DNA of 64,000 bases from Oscillospiraceae bacterium (lineage in GTDB: Bacteria > Bacillota > Clostridia > Oscillospirales > Ruminococcaceae): NCBI GenBank assembly GCA_017505635.1, contig JAFVOU010000016.1:62001-126000 (forward strand), read 5' to 3'. A program made the translations under genes and the position numbers. The stretch's first letter is position 1. Every line of letters starts with the position of its first letter. This document shows positions 1 to 9,071 of the stretch, piece by piece. The notes under the pieces were generated by a model that had not been told where the DNA came from, did not search any database, and saw only the letters and a list, made by a program, of their open reading frames with translations.

Positions 1-2690
1 TGCGGAGGAAGCGGATTAACTTCGGAAATACTTGAAAAGAATGCAATTGACGATGAACCAACGGACCCACGGGAGCCAACAAGATATCCGTTTTCCTCAC
101 TGTTCTGAACAAGTTTTTTTGCGATAACATACAGAACCGCATAACCGTGTTTGATAATGCTGTTAAGTTCCTTATCCACTCGTTCAGTAATAACTGCAGG
201 CGGATTTTCACCATAGATATCATGCAGCTTTTTATATGTGGCAGTGCGCAATTCTTCCTCTGCTCCGTCTATACTTGGAGGATATGTACCCTTTGGTATA
301 GCACGGATTTCCCTGTCACACATATCGGCAATAAGATTTGGGTTTGTAACAACCACCTCAAATGCTTTTTCAGGAGTGAGATAACTGAACTCTTCCAGCA
401 TTTCATCTGTTGTGCGGAAATAAAGTGGCGCCTGATTGTCTGCATCAGAGAAACCCATACCCGCCATAAGAATAGCGCGGTACTTGCTTTCTTCCATGGT
501 CATAAAGTGTACGTCACCTGTTGCAACAACAGGTTTGTTGAGCTCTTCGCCAAGCTGAATAATTTTGCGGTTAAAGTCCTTTATCTGTTCCATAGATTCA
601 ACCACACCTTCACGCAGCATATACTCGTTATTGCCGAGAGGCTGAATCTCAAGAAAATCATAGAAAGAAGCTATTTTAAGCAGTTCTTTATGCGGTTTTC
701 CTTCCACTATCGCTCTGTAAAGTTCACCTGCTTCACACGCAGAACCTATAATCAAACCTTCTCTGTGAGCAATAATCTCACTTTTGGGCATCCTTGGCTG
801 TTTGAAAAAATATTTCAGATGACCATAAGAAATAAGTTTGTACAAATTTTTAAGTCCCTGTTTATTTTTGCACAGAAGAATAATATGATTGCTTTTTCGT
901 GGAAGTTTCTGTGTACTGCTGAGTCCTGCATTTATCTGTTCAAGATTAACAATTCCTTTGTCTGCAAGATCTTTTTCCATACATTTAAGTATTTCAAAAA
1001 GCATTTTGGCATCATCTGTTGCTCTGTGATGGTTGAAATCACCAAGGTTATAGTGCTCTGCAACTACATCCAGTTTATGTTTTTTCAGTTCTGTAAGCAG
1101 ATTCTGTGCCAGAGGCAATGTATCAATATATTCGTATTCAAAAGACATACCAAGTCTTTCGCATACAACTTTAATAAAGTTTACATCAAAATTAGCAGCA
1201 TTGTGAGCAATAATAATTCTGTCACCAATAAAAGCCTTAAATGCTGTTATTGCATCACGCTGGCTTGGTGCCCCTTTTACCATTGTATCAGTTATACCTG
1301 TAAGTTCGGTAATCTTTGCAGGAATTGGTTTTTCCGGGTCAACAAATGTATGAAATTCGTTGATAACCTGTTCACCTTTTACAAGTACCGCACCAATTTC
1401 TGTTATATTTTCCTGTGCAGGAGACAACCCTGTTGTTTCAATATCAAAAACAACAAACTCTGTATCAGCAATTGCGCCTTTGCGGTTACCTGTGAAGATA
1501 TCAACCATATTATCTACAAAATAACCTTCACATCCGTATATAAGCTTAAAATCTGCATCAGGATTGTTTTTCATTATGGCATCGTATTCCAGCATAGCCT
1601 GAGGAAATCCCTGCGCCACACCATGGTCGGTAATTGCAACTGCTCTGTGGCCATATTTGAATGCTTTTTTTACAGCATCGCCAGGTTCTACAAGACCATC
1701 CATGGCAGAAAGCTTTGTATGCAGATGCAGTTCTACCCTTTTATGCTCTGCAGTGTCCTTCTTATCCTGTAGATCAAATGAAAGAATATCGTACGGCATA
1801 ATAACAAAATCACGCTCGTACTTATCCATCTGACAATCACCTTTAACAATAAAGTGAACACCAGGTTTTATATTCTCCCATTTTTCAATATTTTTATCGT
1901 TAGGATCAAGAAGAATTTTTATATTGATTGAATTTGTTCCGTCAGTTATTGAATAGATAAATATTTTTCTGAAGTTTCCCTGTTCTGCAACAGCAAACAC
2001 TTTGCCCCATACGGTAACTTTGCCGTTGTCGTTAAGAGCCTTGTCTATAGTAACAATATCTTTAGGTCTGATATTCTGATATTTGCCATGTACAACTTTA
2101 ACCGACTCTTTCTTAACATTAAGACCCGATATCTCAAAATCATCGTATTTTGGCTTTTCAACCACCTTGACAACTTTATTTTCAAGTTCATATGCCGGTC
2201 TTGTATGCTGTTTTGCCTCTTTTGTCTGGTAAAGTGTTATTTTGTATTCCTTGCCGATAAGCAATGCCAGGTAATCAGAAAAGCTTTCGGCGAAATTAAC
2301 AGCTTCAAGAAAACTTTTACCCATAGAAAGGTTTATATGTATCGATTTATCTTCAAGGGTTACATCTGCATCTTCAAAAAAAATTGTCGGCACAGCAGCA
2401 ATACTGTCAGAATAAAGACGGAACAATGTCGGAAAATCCTTTTCTGACAGATTGTCTCTGTCAAAAGTATTGGTAACCTCAATAGAAAACTGCGGATATT
2501 TTTCGTGCATAAACAGTGCAAAATACTCTATTGCCGCATAGCTAAGCAGCCGTGATGAATGTATCACGGCTGTAAGTTCTGATGATTTTCTTTTGACATT
2601 TACCTTTTGCAGTATAACATCCATATATTCGTGAGAATATGGATTGTTCTTCTGCAATTCTTTATATACAGATAAAAGTAAATTGCTCAC
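1..2690 (-). CDS. polC: DNA polymerase III subunit alpha, Gram-positive type PolC (3' end outside window)
   Basis: This is the N-terminal ~896 residues of PolC, the main replicative polymerase of Firmicutes, which synthesises chromosomal DNA and proofreads. In the translation I see an N-terminal domain and OB-fold, the PHP motif HLHT near residue 320, and the inserted DEDD exonuclease with VVFDIETTG near residue 415. The polymerase palm lies beyond base 1. I chose the GTG at 2690 because GAGGA lies about 7 bases upstream. This GTG shares one base with the ispG stop codon (TAGTG), so the two genes are translationally coupled. Family length is about 1430 residues, so roughly a third is missing. 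The presence of dnaE at 17.3-20.8 kb gives the two-polymerase set usual in this phylum. Confidence 0.95.
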   Translation of the reverse strand, partial: MSNLLLSVYKELQKNNPYSHEYMDVILQKVNVKRKSSELTAVIHSSRLLSYAAIEYFALFMHEKYPQFSIEVTNTFDRDNLSEKDFPTLFRLYSDSIAAVPTIFFEDADVTLEDKSIHINLSMGKSFLEAVNFAESFSDYLALLIGKEYKITLYQTKEAKQHTRPAYELENKVVKVVEKPKYDDFEISGLNVKKESVKVVHGKYQNIRPKDIVTIDKALNDNGKVTVWGKVFAVAEQGNFRKIFIYSITDGTNSINIKILLDPNDKNIEKWENIKPGVHFIVKGDCQMDKYERDFVIMPYDILSFDLQDKKDTAEHKRVELHLHTKLSAMDGLVEPGDAVKKAFKYGHRAVAITDHGVAQGFPQAMLEYDAIMKNNPDADFKLIYGCEGYFVDNMVDIFTGNRKGAIADTEFVVFDIETTGLSPAQENITEIGAVLVKGEQVINEFHTFVDPEKPIPAKITELTGITDTMVKGAPSQRDAITAFKAFIGDRIIIAHNAANFDVNFIKVVCERLGMSFEYEYIDTLPLAQNLLTELKKHKLDVVAEHYNLGDFNHHRATDDAKMLFEILKCMEKDLADKGIVNLEQINAGLSSTQKLPRKSNHIILLCKNKQGLKNLYKLISYGHLKYFFKQPRMPKSEIIAHREGLIIGSACEAGELYRAIVEGKPHKELLKIASFYDFLEIQPLGNNEYMLREGVVESMEQIKDFNRKIIQLGEELNKPVVATGDVHFMTMEESKYRAILMAGMGFSDADNQAPLYFRTTDEMLEEFSYLTPEKAFEVVVTNPNLIADMCDREIRAIPKGTYPPSIDGAEEELRTATYKKLHDIYGENPPAVITERVDKELNSIIKHGYAVLYVIAKKLVQNSEENGYLVGSRGSVGSSSIAFFSSISEVNPLPP

Positions 2691-3745
2691 TATAATTCCT
2701 CTGCACAAATTTTAATATCTTCGATAAACTCTTCGATAAAATTACCTGAATAAGTTTTAATTTTTACACCTTTTTTAAACATCGCAGCATTATCAGCACC
2801 GCATGCAATGCCAATGTCTGCTTCACGTGCTTCGCCCGGACCGTTAACAACACAGCCCATAACTGCTACTTTGATATTTTTATTTATACCTTTAAGACCT
2901 GCTTCAACCTGATTTGCAATTGCCGCAACATCAAGACGTGTTCTGCCGCAAGTTGGGCAGGAAATAATTTCAGGACCTGCAACTTCATGACCTGCTGCAC
3001 GCAGAATATCAAAGCCTGCTTCTATTTCTCTTACAGGTGCATCGGTAAGACTTACACGGATTGTATCACCTATTCCGTTAAGCAGCAGACTGCCTATGCC
3101 CATTGCAGACTTAATAACACCCATTCTGTATGTACCTGCTTCGGTAACACCAAGATGAAGCGGATAGTTGCATTTGGAATCCAGCAATGTATATGCCTGT
3201 ATCATATTGTTTACATTGGAGGATTTGATGGATACTGCAATATCATTGAAATCGTATCTTTCAAGCAGACCAATATGGTACATTGCACTTTCACACAATG
3301 CTTCAGGTGTTGGTTTGCCGTATTTTGCAAGGATATTTTTTTCAAGAGAACCTGCATTAACACCGATTCTGATTGGGATATTCTTTGCACTGCAGGCTTT
3401 TACAACAGCTTTTACCTTTTCATCATCGCCAATATTACCCGGATTGATGCGGATTTTATCAATACCTGCATCTGCACAGGCAAGTGCAACTTTGTAATCA
3501 AAATGAATATCTGCAACAAGTGGAATAGAAATTTCGTTTTTGATAGCTTCCACAAGCTTTACATCTTCAAGTGTAGGAACACTTACACGAACAATCTGAC
3601 AGCCTGCTTTTTCAAGTTCAACTGCCTGTTTTACGTTACCTTCAATATCACTTGAACGAACGTTGAGCATACTCTGAACAAGCACAGGGTTATTGCCACC
3701 TATTGCTGTGTTGCCAATTTTCAATTCTCTTTTGATATGTCTCAT
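2690..3745 (-). CDS. ispG: 4-hydroxy-3-methylbut-2-enyl diphosphate synthase (flavodoxin/ferredoxin)
   Basis: IspG (GcpE) performs the penultimate step of the MEP isoprenoid pathway, opening the cyclic diphosphate MEcPP to HMBPP with a 4Fe-4S cluster. At 351 residues it is the usual compact bacterial form with a TIM barrel and a cluster domain. The cluster ligands are visible as C263 and C266 (SCPTCGR) and C298 (GCVVNGPGE), with E305 as the likely fourth ligand. The ATG has an AGAGGT ribosome site. It sits between rseP and polC and shares the locus with dxr, so two MEP enzymes are encoded within about 3 kb. Electrons probably come from a reduced ferredoxin or flavodoxin in this anaerobe (inference). 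Confidence 0.97.
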   Translation of the reverse strand: MRHIKRELKIGNTAIGGNNPVLVQSMLNVRSSDIEGNVKQAVELEKAGCQIVRVSVPTLEDVKLVEAIKNEISIPLVADIHFDYKVALACADAGIDKIRINPGNIGDDEKVKAVVKACSAKNIPIRIGVNAGSLEKNILAKYGKPTPEALCESAMYHIGLLERYDFNDIAVSIKSSNVNNMIQAYTLLDSKCNYPLHLGVTEAGTYRMGVIKSAMGIGSLLLNGIGDTIRVSLTDAPVREIEAGFDILRAAGHEVAGPEIISCPTCGRTRLDVAAIANQVEAGLKGINKNIKVAVMGCVVNGPGEAREADIGIACGADNAAMFKKGVKIKTYSGNFIEEFIEDIKICAEEL

Positions 3746-3756
3746 ATTATTACCTC

Positions 3757-4779
3757 TTAAAATCCTATGAGTTTTGTTATATCACTGAATGTTACAAATG
3801 CCATAAATGCAAGCAATACAATCATCCCTGCAGTATTAACCCAGATTTCATATTTAGGATTAATTGGTTTTCCACGCAATAATTCTATCAACAAAAATAC
3901 CAGTCTGCCGCCATCAAGCGCCGGAAACGGCACAAGATTAAATACACCAAGGTTAATTGTGATAAGGGCAAGAATATTAAGAACCGGTTCAAGTCCCACT
4001 GATGTTGCTTCGCTGATAACAGAAACAATGCCCACAGGACCTGACATCTGATTGATAGCAACATGACCGGTAACCATATCAATAAGACTTAAGAAAATCA
4101 TTCTTGCATAGCTTACGGTCCAGTTGATTGCTTCCTTGACAACGGATACCACTGTTTTTTGTGCAGGATATACATAAAAATCAAGCACAAGCTGCTGCAT
4201 TCCGTTTTCATCCTCGTATGTTTCAAAGGTTACGTCTTCAAGCTCTGTGATTTTACCGTCACGGCGTACTGTCAGGTCAACTACACCATCCTGTGTGCGT
4301 GCAAACTCGTATATAATATCATTTGCAATATAGCATCTTCTGCCGTTTACAGCGATAATCTCGTCATCTATCTGCAAACCTGTCTGCTGTGTCATTGCAT
4401 TGTCATGGAAAACACTTACCGTCCTGCTGGTAATTGCATCCTGACGTGAAACCATAAACACAAGAATGGCAAAACCAAGAATAAGGTTCATAACAGCACC
4501 CGCAACAACAACTGCTATACGATTTGTTACCGGTGCCTTGCTGAAAGAGCCTTCACTGTCACTTTCTTCATCTTCACCCTCCATAGCAACATAACCACCA
4601 ATAGGTAATGCGCGGATGGAATATTCTGTTTCGCCTTTTTTTACACCGGCAAGTCTTGGGCCCATACCGATGCTGAACTCATTAACTTTGATGCCACTTT
4701 TTTTGGCAACAACAAAATGCCCAAGTTCATGTATTACAATAACAACACTGAAAACCAGTATTGAAACAAGAAAACTCAT
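3757..4779 (-). CDS. rseP: Site-2 intramembrane zinc metalloprotease RseP/RasP
   Basis: This membrane protease cuts transmembrane segments of anti-sigma factors and leftover signal peptides. The zinc motif HELGH is at residues 17-21 inside the first membrane helix. A PDZ domain covers about residues 120-200, and the second catalytic motif LDGGR is at 289-293. Hydrophobic segments flank both motifs. The length of 340 residues is somewhat shorter than the Bacillus homologue (about 420) but all functional elements are present. The start has GAGGT upstream. It lies between dxr and ispG, the standard position in Firmicutes. Possible targets include sigma-factor regulators, but none is encoded next to it. 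Confidence 0.95.
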   Translation of the reverse strand: MSFLVSILVFSVVIVIHELGHFVVAKKSGIKVNEFSIGMGPRLAGVKKGETEYSIRALPIGGYVAMEGEDEESDSEGSFSKAPVTNRIAVVVAGAVMNLILGFAILVFMVSRQDAITSRTVSVFHDNAMTQQTGLQIDDEIIAVNGRRCYIANDIIYEFARTQDGVVDLTVRRDGKITELEDVTFETYEDENGMQQLVLDFYVYPAQKTVVSVVKEAINWTVSYARMIFLSLIDMVTGHVAINQMSGPVGIVSVISEATSVGLEPVLNILALITINLGVFNLVPFPALDGGRLVFLLIELLRGKPINPKYEIWVNTAGMIVLLAFMAFVTFSDITKLIGF

Positions 4780-4801
4780 TAAACTAATAACCTCGGATTA
4801 A

Positions 4802-5959
4802 TTATATATTGAATATGCTGTCTACATACTCTCTTGCCATTTTATCGGCATTAAACACATCTTCAATTGTGTATTCATCTTTAAAGTCAAAACGTTCAAG
4901 AACACCATAAACTGCCTTGCCTATATCAAGGAAAGAAATTTTATCATTCAAAAACAGTTCAACTGCTCTTTCGTTTGCACCATTGACTGCACATGGATAC
5001 AAACCACCCTTTGCAATAGCTTCTTTTGCTGCTTTGAGGCAAAGGAAAGTATCATCATCAGCTGGTGCAAAGGTAAAGTCCTTTACAGCAAAGAAATCAA
5101 GACCAGCTGCATTACTTTCCATTCTCTGCGGATATGTAAGTGAATACTGAATAGGTATTCTCATATCCGGTGTACCAAGCTGTGCTATAACACTGTTGTC
5201 GGAATATTCCACCATAGAATGAATGATACTCTGACGGTGCACCACAATCTGAATATCTTTTGGCTCAACATCAAACAGCCACACTGCTTCAATAAGTTCA
5301 AGACCTTTGTTCATCAGTGTAGCAGAATCTATTGTAATTTTGCTGCCCATAGACCAGTTTGGATGTTTGAGTGCCTGTTCTTTTGTTACTTCAGCAAGCT
5401 GCTGTGTTGTATATCCAAAGAAAGGCCCACCTGAGGCTGTAAGCAGAATTTTTTTAAGCGATGGTGCAGAGTTTTTATCCTGCAGACACTGAAAAATAGC
5501 AGAATGTTCGCTGTCAACAGGCAAAAGTTTTACATTATTGCGTTTTACTGCTTCCATAACAAGTTTACCGCCTGTTACAAGGCTTTCCTTGTTTGCAAGA
5601 GCAACATCCTTGCCGCTTTCAATAGCTGCAAGTGTAGCTTTTAAACCTGCAATACCAACTATGGCATTTAATACTACAATATCATTATAACCATCAAGCT
5701 GTGCAAGTTTCTGTGTACCTTCACTGCCTTTGAAAAGTTCAACACCCAGTTCTTTAGCTTTTTCTTCAAAATTATTGGCTGTTTCTATATCGGTAATACA
5801 AATATATTCCGGTTTAAACTCTTTTATTTGTTCTTCGAGAAGTTTAACATTTTTATGTGCAGACAAAGCCACAACATTAATGCCATATTTTCTTACAACA
5901 TCAAGACTCTGTGTACCTATAGAACCTGTAGAACCCAATAAAATCAAATTTTTATACAT
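4802..5959 (-). CDS. dxr: 1-deoxy-D-xylulose 5-phosphate reductoisomerase
   Basis: Dxr (IspC) converts DXP to MEP with NADPH, the first committed step of the MEP pathway. The Rossmann motif GSTGSIG is at residues 9-15. The metal and substrate residues lie in the conserved PVDSEHSAIFQCL and TASGGPF segments. The length, 385 residues, matches the family. The ATG follows the cdsA stop codon directly (TAA-ATG), and its Shine-Dalgarno GGGGTG lies inside the last codons of cdsA, so the pair is translationally coupled. It belongs to the uppS-cdsA-dxr-rseP-ispG-polC run, which supplies isoprenoid precursors to the undecaprenyl synthase encoded upstream. Confidence 0.97.
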   Translation of the reverse strand: MYKNLILLGSTGSIGTQSLDVVRKYGINVVALSAHKNVKLLEEQIKEFKPEYICITDIETANNFEEKAKELGVELFKGSEGTQKLAQLDGYNDIVVLNAIVGIAGLKATLAAIESGKDVALANKESLVTGGKLVMEAVKRNNVKLLPVDSEHSAIFQCLQDKNSAPSLKKILLTASGGPFFGYTTQQLAEVTKEQALKHPNWSMGSKITIDSATLMNKGLELIEAVWLFDVEPKDIQIVVHRQSIIHSMVEYSDNSVIAQLGTPDMRIPIQYSLTYPQRMESNAAGLDFFAVKDFTFAPADDDTFLCLKAAKEAIAKGGLYPCAVNGANERAVELFLNDKISFLDIGKAVYGVLERFDFKDEYTIEDVFNADKMAREYVDSIFNI

Positions 5960-6817
5960 TTATATCACCCCGTTAGATAATACAATAAAGTCTGCCATCA
6001 AGGATATAATAACCGCTACAAGCAGAAAACTGTCAAATCTGTCAAGAACACCACCGTGCCCCGGCATAATATTTCCATAGTCCTTTATCCCCTGCTGTCT
6101 TTTAACTGCAGAAGCAAAAAGGTCCCCAATCATACCTACAAATGAACCTAATGCAGCAAACAATATAAGTGACAGATAGTTTTCGCCTATATTTCCAACT
6201 ACGGTATTTGCAGAAAACGGCAGCTTACCATAACAATATGTCATAAACAAAGCAAGAACTACGCTGCCAAGAATTCCCCCTACTGCTCCTTCAATTGTCT
6301 TTTTAGGGCTGAGTTTGGGTGCCATTTTATGTTTACCGAAAAAATATCCCGAAAAATATGCCATTATATCCCCGCCCCATGCAATACCTGCACAGAGTAT
6401 TACAAGAAATCCTGCGTCATATCCATACTGTTCCAGCGGCATAATTCTTTTAAGCCTTACAAGATTGTATATGCCAAACAGTACATATGCTGCAAAAATA
6501 ACACTTGAAGCAATTGAAGTGAATTTAATATTTTCAAAGTCAAAAACAACAATAAATACCGCAGCAACCGTAAACCCTACCGCTATTGCTATAAGGTTTG
6601 TCTCGTAATATCTGTCAAAAATTATAAGTGCACCTACAACAACAAGCAAAGCAGCGGCAACTTTGGAGTTGCCGTCTTTAAATGTTCTGTATATTTCAAA
6701 AATAGCAATAGAATAAACTGCAAAAGCTGCAATATCGAAAATCGGTGTATAGTACTGCCACACAACAAGTGCACCCAGTAAGGCCGCAACTACCCCCGAA
6801 ATCACTCTGGTTTTCAT
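5960..6817 (-). CDS. cdsA: Phosphatidate cytidylyltransferase (CDP-diglyceride synthase)
   Basis: CdsA makes CDP-diacylglycerol from phosphatidic acid and CTP at the cytoplasmic membrane, the branch point for phospholipids. The 285-residue protein is almost entirely hydrophobic with about seven to eight membrane helices. It carries the family signature near the C-terminus, from SPKKTIEGAVGG through IGDLFASAVKRQQGIKD to LDRFDS. The start has AAGGGG at good spacing. It is placed between uppS and dxr as in most Firmicutes, with no gap to dxr. Confidence 0.95.
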   Translation of the reverse strand: MKTRVISGVVAALLGALVVWQYYTPIFDIAAFAVYSIAIFEIYRTFKDGNSKVAAALLVVVGALIIFDRYYETNLIAIAVGFTVAAVFIVVFDFENIKFTSIASSVIFAAYVLFGIYNLVRLKRIMPLEQYGYDAGFLVILCAGIAWGGDIMAYFSGYFFGKHKMAPKLSPKKTIEGAVGGILGSVVLALFMTYCYGKLPFSANTVVGNIGENYLSLILFAALGSFVGMIGDLFASAVKRQQGIKDYGNIMPGHGGVLDRFDSFLLVAVIISLMADFIVLSNGVI

Positions 6818-6842
6818 AAAAGCCCCTTAAATCAATTATATT

Positions 6843-7547
6843 TTAAACGCCGCCAAATCTTCTGTTGCGTCTGTTAAACTCTTCAATAGCCAGATCAAGA
6901 TCTTTTCTTGTAAAATCAGGCCATAATACATCCATATAGATAAATTCAGAATAAGCACACTGCCAGAGCAGGAAATTGGATATTCTTTTTTCGCCGCTTG
7001 GTCTGAGGATAAAATCAGGGTCAGGCTGATTTTTAGTATAAAGATGGTCAGAAATCATCTGTTCATCAATACTATCTGCAGAAATTTCGCCGTTTTTAAC
7101 CTTTTCGGCTATTTCCTTGCAGGCCATAACAATTTCACTTCTTGAGCCATAGTTAAGCGCGAGATTGATTATCATACCATCTCTGTCTGCAGTTTTTTCT
7201 TCAATTTCAATCATCAGACTGCGCAGTTCATCGTTGAATGCCGCTTTATCGCCTAAAAAGATTATTCTGTTATTATCCTTTTCATAATCAAAAGCATCTA
7301 TAAGATACTGTTTGAACAGCTTCATAAGGCCATCAATTTCATCCTGAGGGCGTTTCCAGTTTTCTGTAGAAAAAGCATAGAATGTAACAGCTTCCATACC
7401 AAGGTCATCACAATAACGTGCAATATCCTTGAAAACTTCAGCACCTTTTTTATGGCCCATATTTCTTGGAAGCAGACGTTTTTTTGCCCATCTTCCATTG
7501 CCATCCATTATAATCCCTATATGTTTAGGAATTGTGATATTATCCAT
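6843..7547 (-). CDS. uppS: Undecaprenyl diphosphate synthase (cis-prenyltransferase)
   Basis: UppS condenses eight isopentenyl units onto farnesyl diphosphate to make the lipid carrier for cell wall synthesis. The signature IIMDGNGRWAKKR contains the catalytic aspartate, and the C-terminal RPSGEKRISNFLLWQ and ELWP-like segments are recognisable. The frame can be extended to an ATG at 7577, but that codon lies inside the frr terminator hairpin. The ATG at 7547 has AGAGGA seven bases upstream and gives a normal 234 residues starting MDNITIPKHIG. The ribosome site directly follows the terminator U-run, so expression probably relies on read-through or an unseen promoter. Confidence 0.95.
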   Translation of the reverse strand: MDNITIPKHIGIIMDGNGRWAKKRLLPRNMGHKKGAEVFKDIARYCDDLGMEAVTFYAFSTENWKRPQDEIDGLMKLFKQYLIDAFDYEKDNNRIIFLGDKAAFNDELRSLMIEIEEKTADRDGMIINLALNYGSRSEIVMACKEIAEKVKNGEISADSIDEQMISDHLYTKNQPDPDFILRPSGEKRISNFLLWQCAYSEFIYMDVLWPDFTRKDLDLAIEEFNRRNRRFGGV

Positions 7548-7560
7548 AATAAAATCCTCT

Positions 7561-7592
7561 AAAAAAATGAAGGGCATTTTTCAACGCCCTTC
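7561..7592 (-). terminator. Rho-independent terminator after frr, abutting the uppS ribosome site
   Basis: On the minus strand GAAGGGCG and TGCCCTTC pair around a loop, followed by ATTTTTTT. The next bases, AGAGGA, are the uppS ribosome site, so termination and uppS initiation signals touch. Confidence 0.8.
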
Positions 7593-7623
7593 CAAATTGC
7601 ATATCTATATTCGGCGTAAACTA

Positions 7624-8169
7624 TTACAGTTCCATAACCTCTTTTGTTTTCTTTTCACATACTGCATCAACTTCTTTGATGTATTTGTCTGTGATTTTCT
7701 GCATTTTATCTTCGAGATTTTTCAAATCATCTTCTGTAAGCTCGGATGCTTTTTTAGCAGCTTTAAATTTATCAAGTGCATCACGGCGAACATTTCTTAC
7801 TGCAACTTTTGCTTCTTCTGCCATTTTGGAAACATCTTTTGCCAAAGCTTTTCTGCGTTCTTCTGTTGGTGCAGGGAAATTAAGACGAATGCTTACACCG
7901 TCATCAATTGGGTTGATACCTACATCGGACATCTGAATTGCTTTTGTGATTGCTTTAAGCAAACTTCTGTCCCAAGGCTGGATAGAAAGTGTTCTTGCTT
8001 CTGTTACAGAAACAGATGCAACCTGGTTAATTGGTGTTGCAACACCGTAGTAGTCAACTGTAACTTTGTCCAGAACTCCTGGATTTGCGCGGCCTGCACG
8101 AACGGATGCATATTCACTTTCAAGGTGAGCAACTGCTTTAACCATTCTTTCTTCGTATGCTTTTGTCAT
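7624..8169 (-). CDS. frr: Ribosome recycling factor
   Basis: RRF splits post-termination ribosomes together with EF-G. The 181-residue length is close to the usual 185. The conserved core is visible: the N-terminal helix ending SVRAGRANPGVLDKV, then VDYYGVATPINQVASV, and the C-terminal helices rich in charged residues (RRDALDKFK). The start has AAGGAG eight to ten bases upstream. It follows pyrH with a 14-base gap, the universal pyrH-frr pair, and a strong terminator follows it. Confidence 0.97.
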   Translation of the reverse strand: MTKAYEERMVKAVAHLESEYASVRAGRANPGVLDKVTVDYYGVATPINQVASVSVTEARTLSIQPWDRSLLKAITKAIQMSDVGINPIDDGVSIRLNFPAPTEERRKALAKDVSKMAEEAKVAVRNVRRDALDKFKAAKKASELTEDDLKNLEDKMQKITDKYIKEVDAVCEKKTKEVMEL

Positions 8170-8183
8170 AATCTATAATCTCC

Positions 8184-8882
8184 TTATTCTGTTACTAATG
8201 TACCGATTTTTTCGCCGTTAATAGCTTTAACAAAGTTGCCTTCTGCCATATCAAAAACAAGTATAGGCAGTTTGTTATCACGACACATTGTTGCAGCTGT
8301 CATATCCATAACATTAAGCTGATCGTTCAAAACTTTTGTAAATGTAAGTGTATCATATTTAACAGCATCATCGTATTTTTTAGGGTCTTTATCATAAACA
8401 CCGTCAACCATTGTTGCTTTAAAGATAACTTCTGCATTGATTTCCAGTGCTCTCAAAGCTGCTGCTGTATCTGTAGAGAAGTATGGATTACCTGTACCGC
8501 ATGCAAAGATAACTACTCTGCCCTTTTCAAGGTGTCTTGTTGCTTTGTTTCTGATGTACATTTCTGCAACCTGGTTCATCTGCAAAGCTGTCTGAACTCT
8601 TACCTCTACGCCAAGGTGTTCCAGCGCATCAGCAACAGACAAAGCATTCATAACTGTTGCAAGCATGCCAATCTGGTCTGCTCTTGTTCTTTCCATATCA
8701 CCGCTTGTTCTGCCGCGCCAGAAGTTACCACCGCCAACAACGATACCGATTTCTGCACCAAGGTCATAAGCACTTTTGATATTTTTGCAAATTTCAAGAA
8801 TTGTAGGATAGTCAAGACCAAATGCCTTATCGCCTGCCAAAGCTTCGCCGCTAAGCTTGATTAAAACTCTTTTGTATTTCAT
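8184..8882 (-). CDS. pyrH: UMP kinase
   Basis: PyrH phosphorylates UMP to UDP with ATP; bacterial UMP kinases belong to the amino-acid kinase fold. The N-terminal phosphate-binding segment [23 protein letters not shown] and the C-terminal DMTA segment are present. The frame is open to a GTG at 8897, but GAGGTG overlaps that codon and so serves a downstream start. The ATG at 8882 ([12 protein letters not shown]) is the family-typical start. A TTG at 8888 with tighter spacing is possible. The length is 232 residues. A sigma-A-like promoter lies about 50 bases upstream, separating this gene from rpsB-tsf. Confidence 0.95.
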   Translation of the reverse strand: MKYKRVLIKLSGEALAGDKAFGLDYPTILEICKNIKSAYDLGAEIGIVVGGGNFWRGRTSGDMERTRADQIGMLATVMNALSVADALEHLGVEVRVQTALQMNQVAEMYIRNKATRHLEKGRVVIFACGTGNPYFSTDTAAALRALEINAEVIFKATMVDGVYDKDPKKYDDAVKYDTLTFTKVLNDQLNVMDMTAATMCRDNKLPILVFDMAEGNFVKAINGEKIGTLVTE

Positions 8883-8921
8883 AGCCAATTTAAGCACCTC
8901 ACATTTACTTTATTCTATAAT

Positions 8922-8950
8922 ATTTTACTATATTTCACCTATAAAGTAAA
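8922..8950 (-). promoter_or_regulatory. Candidate sigma-A promoter for pyrH-frr
   Basis: Minus strand TTTACT (8945-8950), a 17-base spacer, then TAAAAT (8922-8927). It lies between the tsf terminator and pyrH, so it would make pyrH-frr separately transcribed. Confidence 0.5.
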
Positions 8951-9020
8951 GGATATTATTTATAAAATAGCATTATTGACTTTATATATTTTATTCATTT
9001 TTAAATACATAATAAATAAA

Positions 9021-9053
9021 ACAAAAAGGTGTTACCCGTTAAGGTAACACCTT
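9021..9053 (-). terminator. Rho-independent terminator after tsf
   Basis: An 11-base stem AAGGTGTTACC/GGTAACACCTT (9026-9036 with 9043-9053), followed on the minus strand by TTTTTG. It ends the rpsB-tsf unit. Confidence 0.88.
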
Positions 9054-9071
9054 CTGCAATCAGATGATTAA

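Noticed and set aside
147..1772. 541-codon plus-strand open frame
   Set aside because: It lies entirely inside polC on the opposite strand; its cysteine- and phenylalanine-rich product has no domain, while the minus strand encodes a clear PHP/exonuclease.
7548..7577. Upstream start for uppS
   Set aside because: The ATG is inside the frr terminator hairpin; the ATG at 7547 has a proper ribosome site and the family N-terminus.
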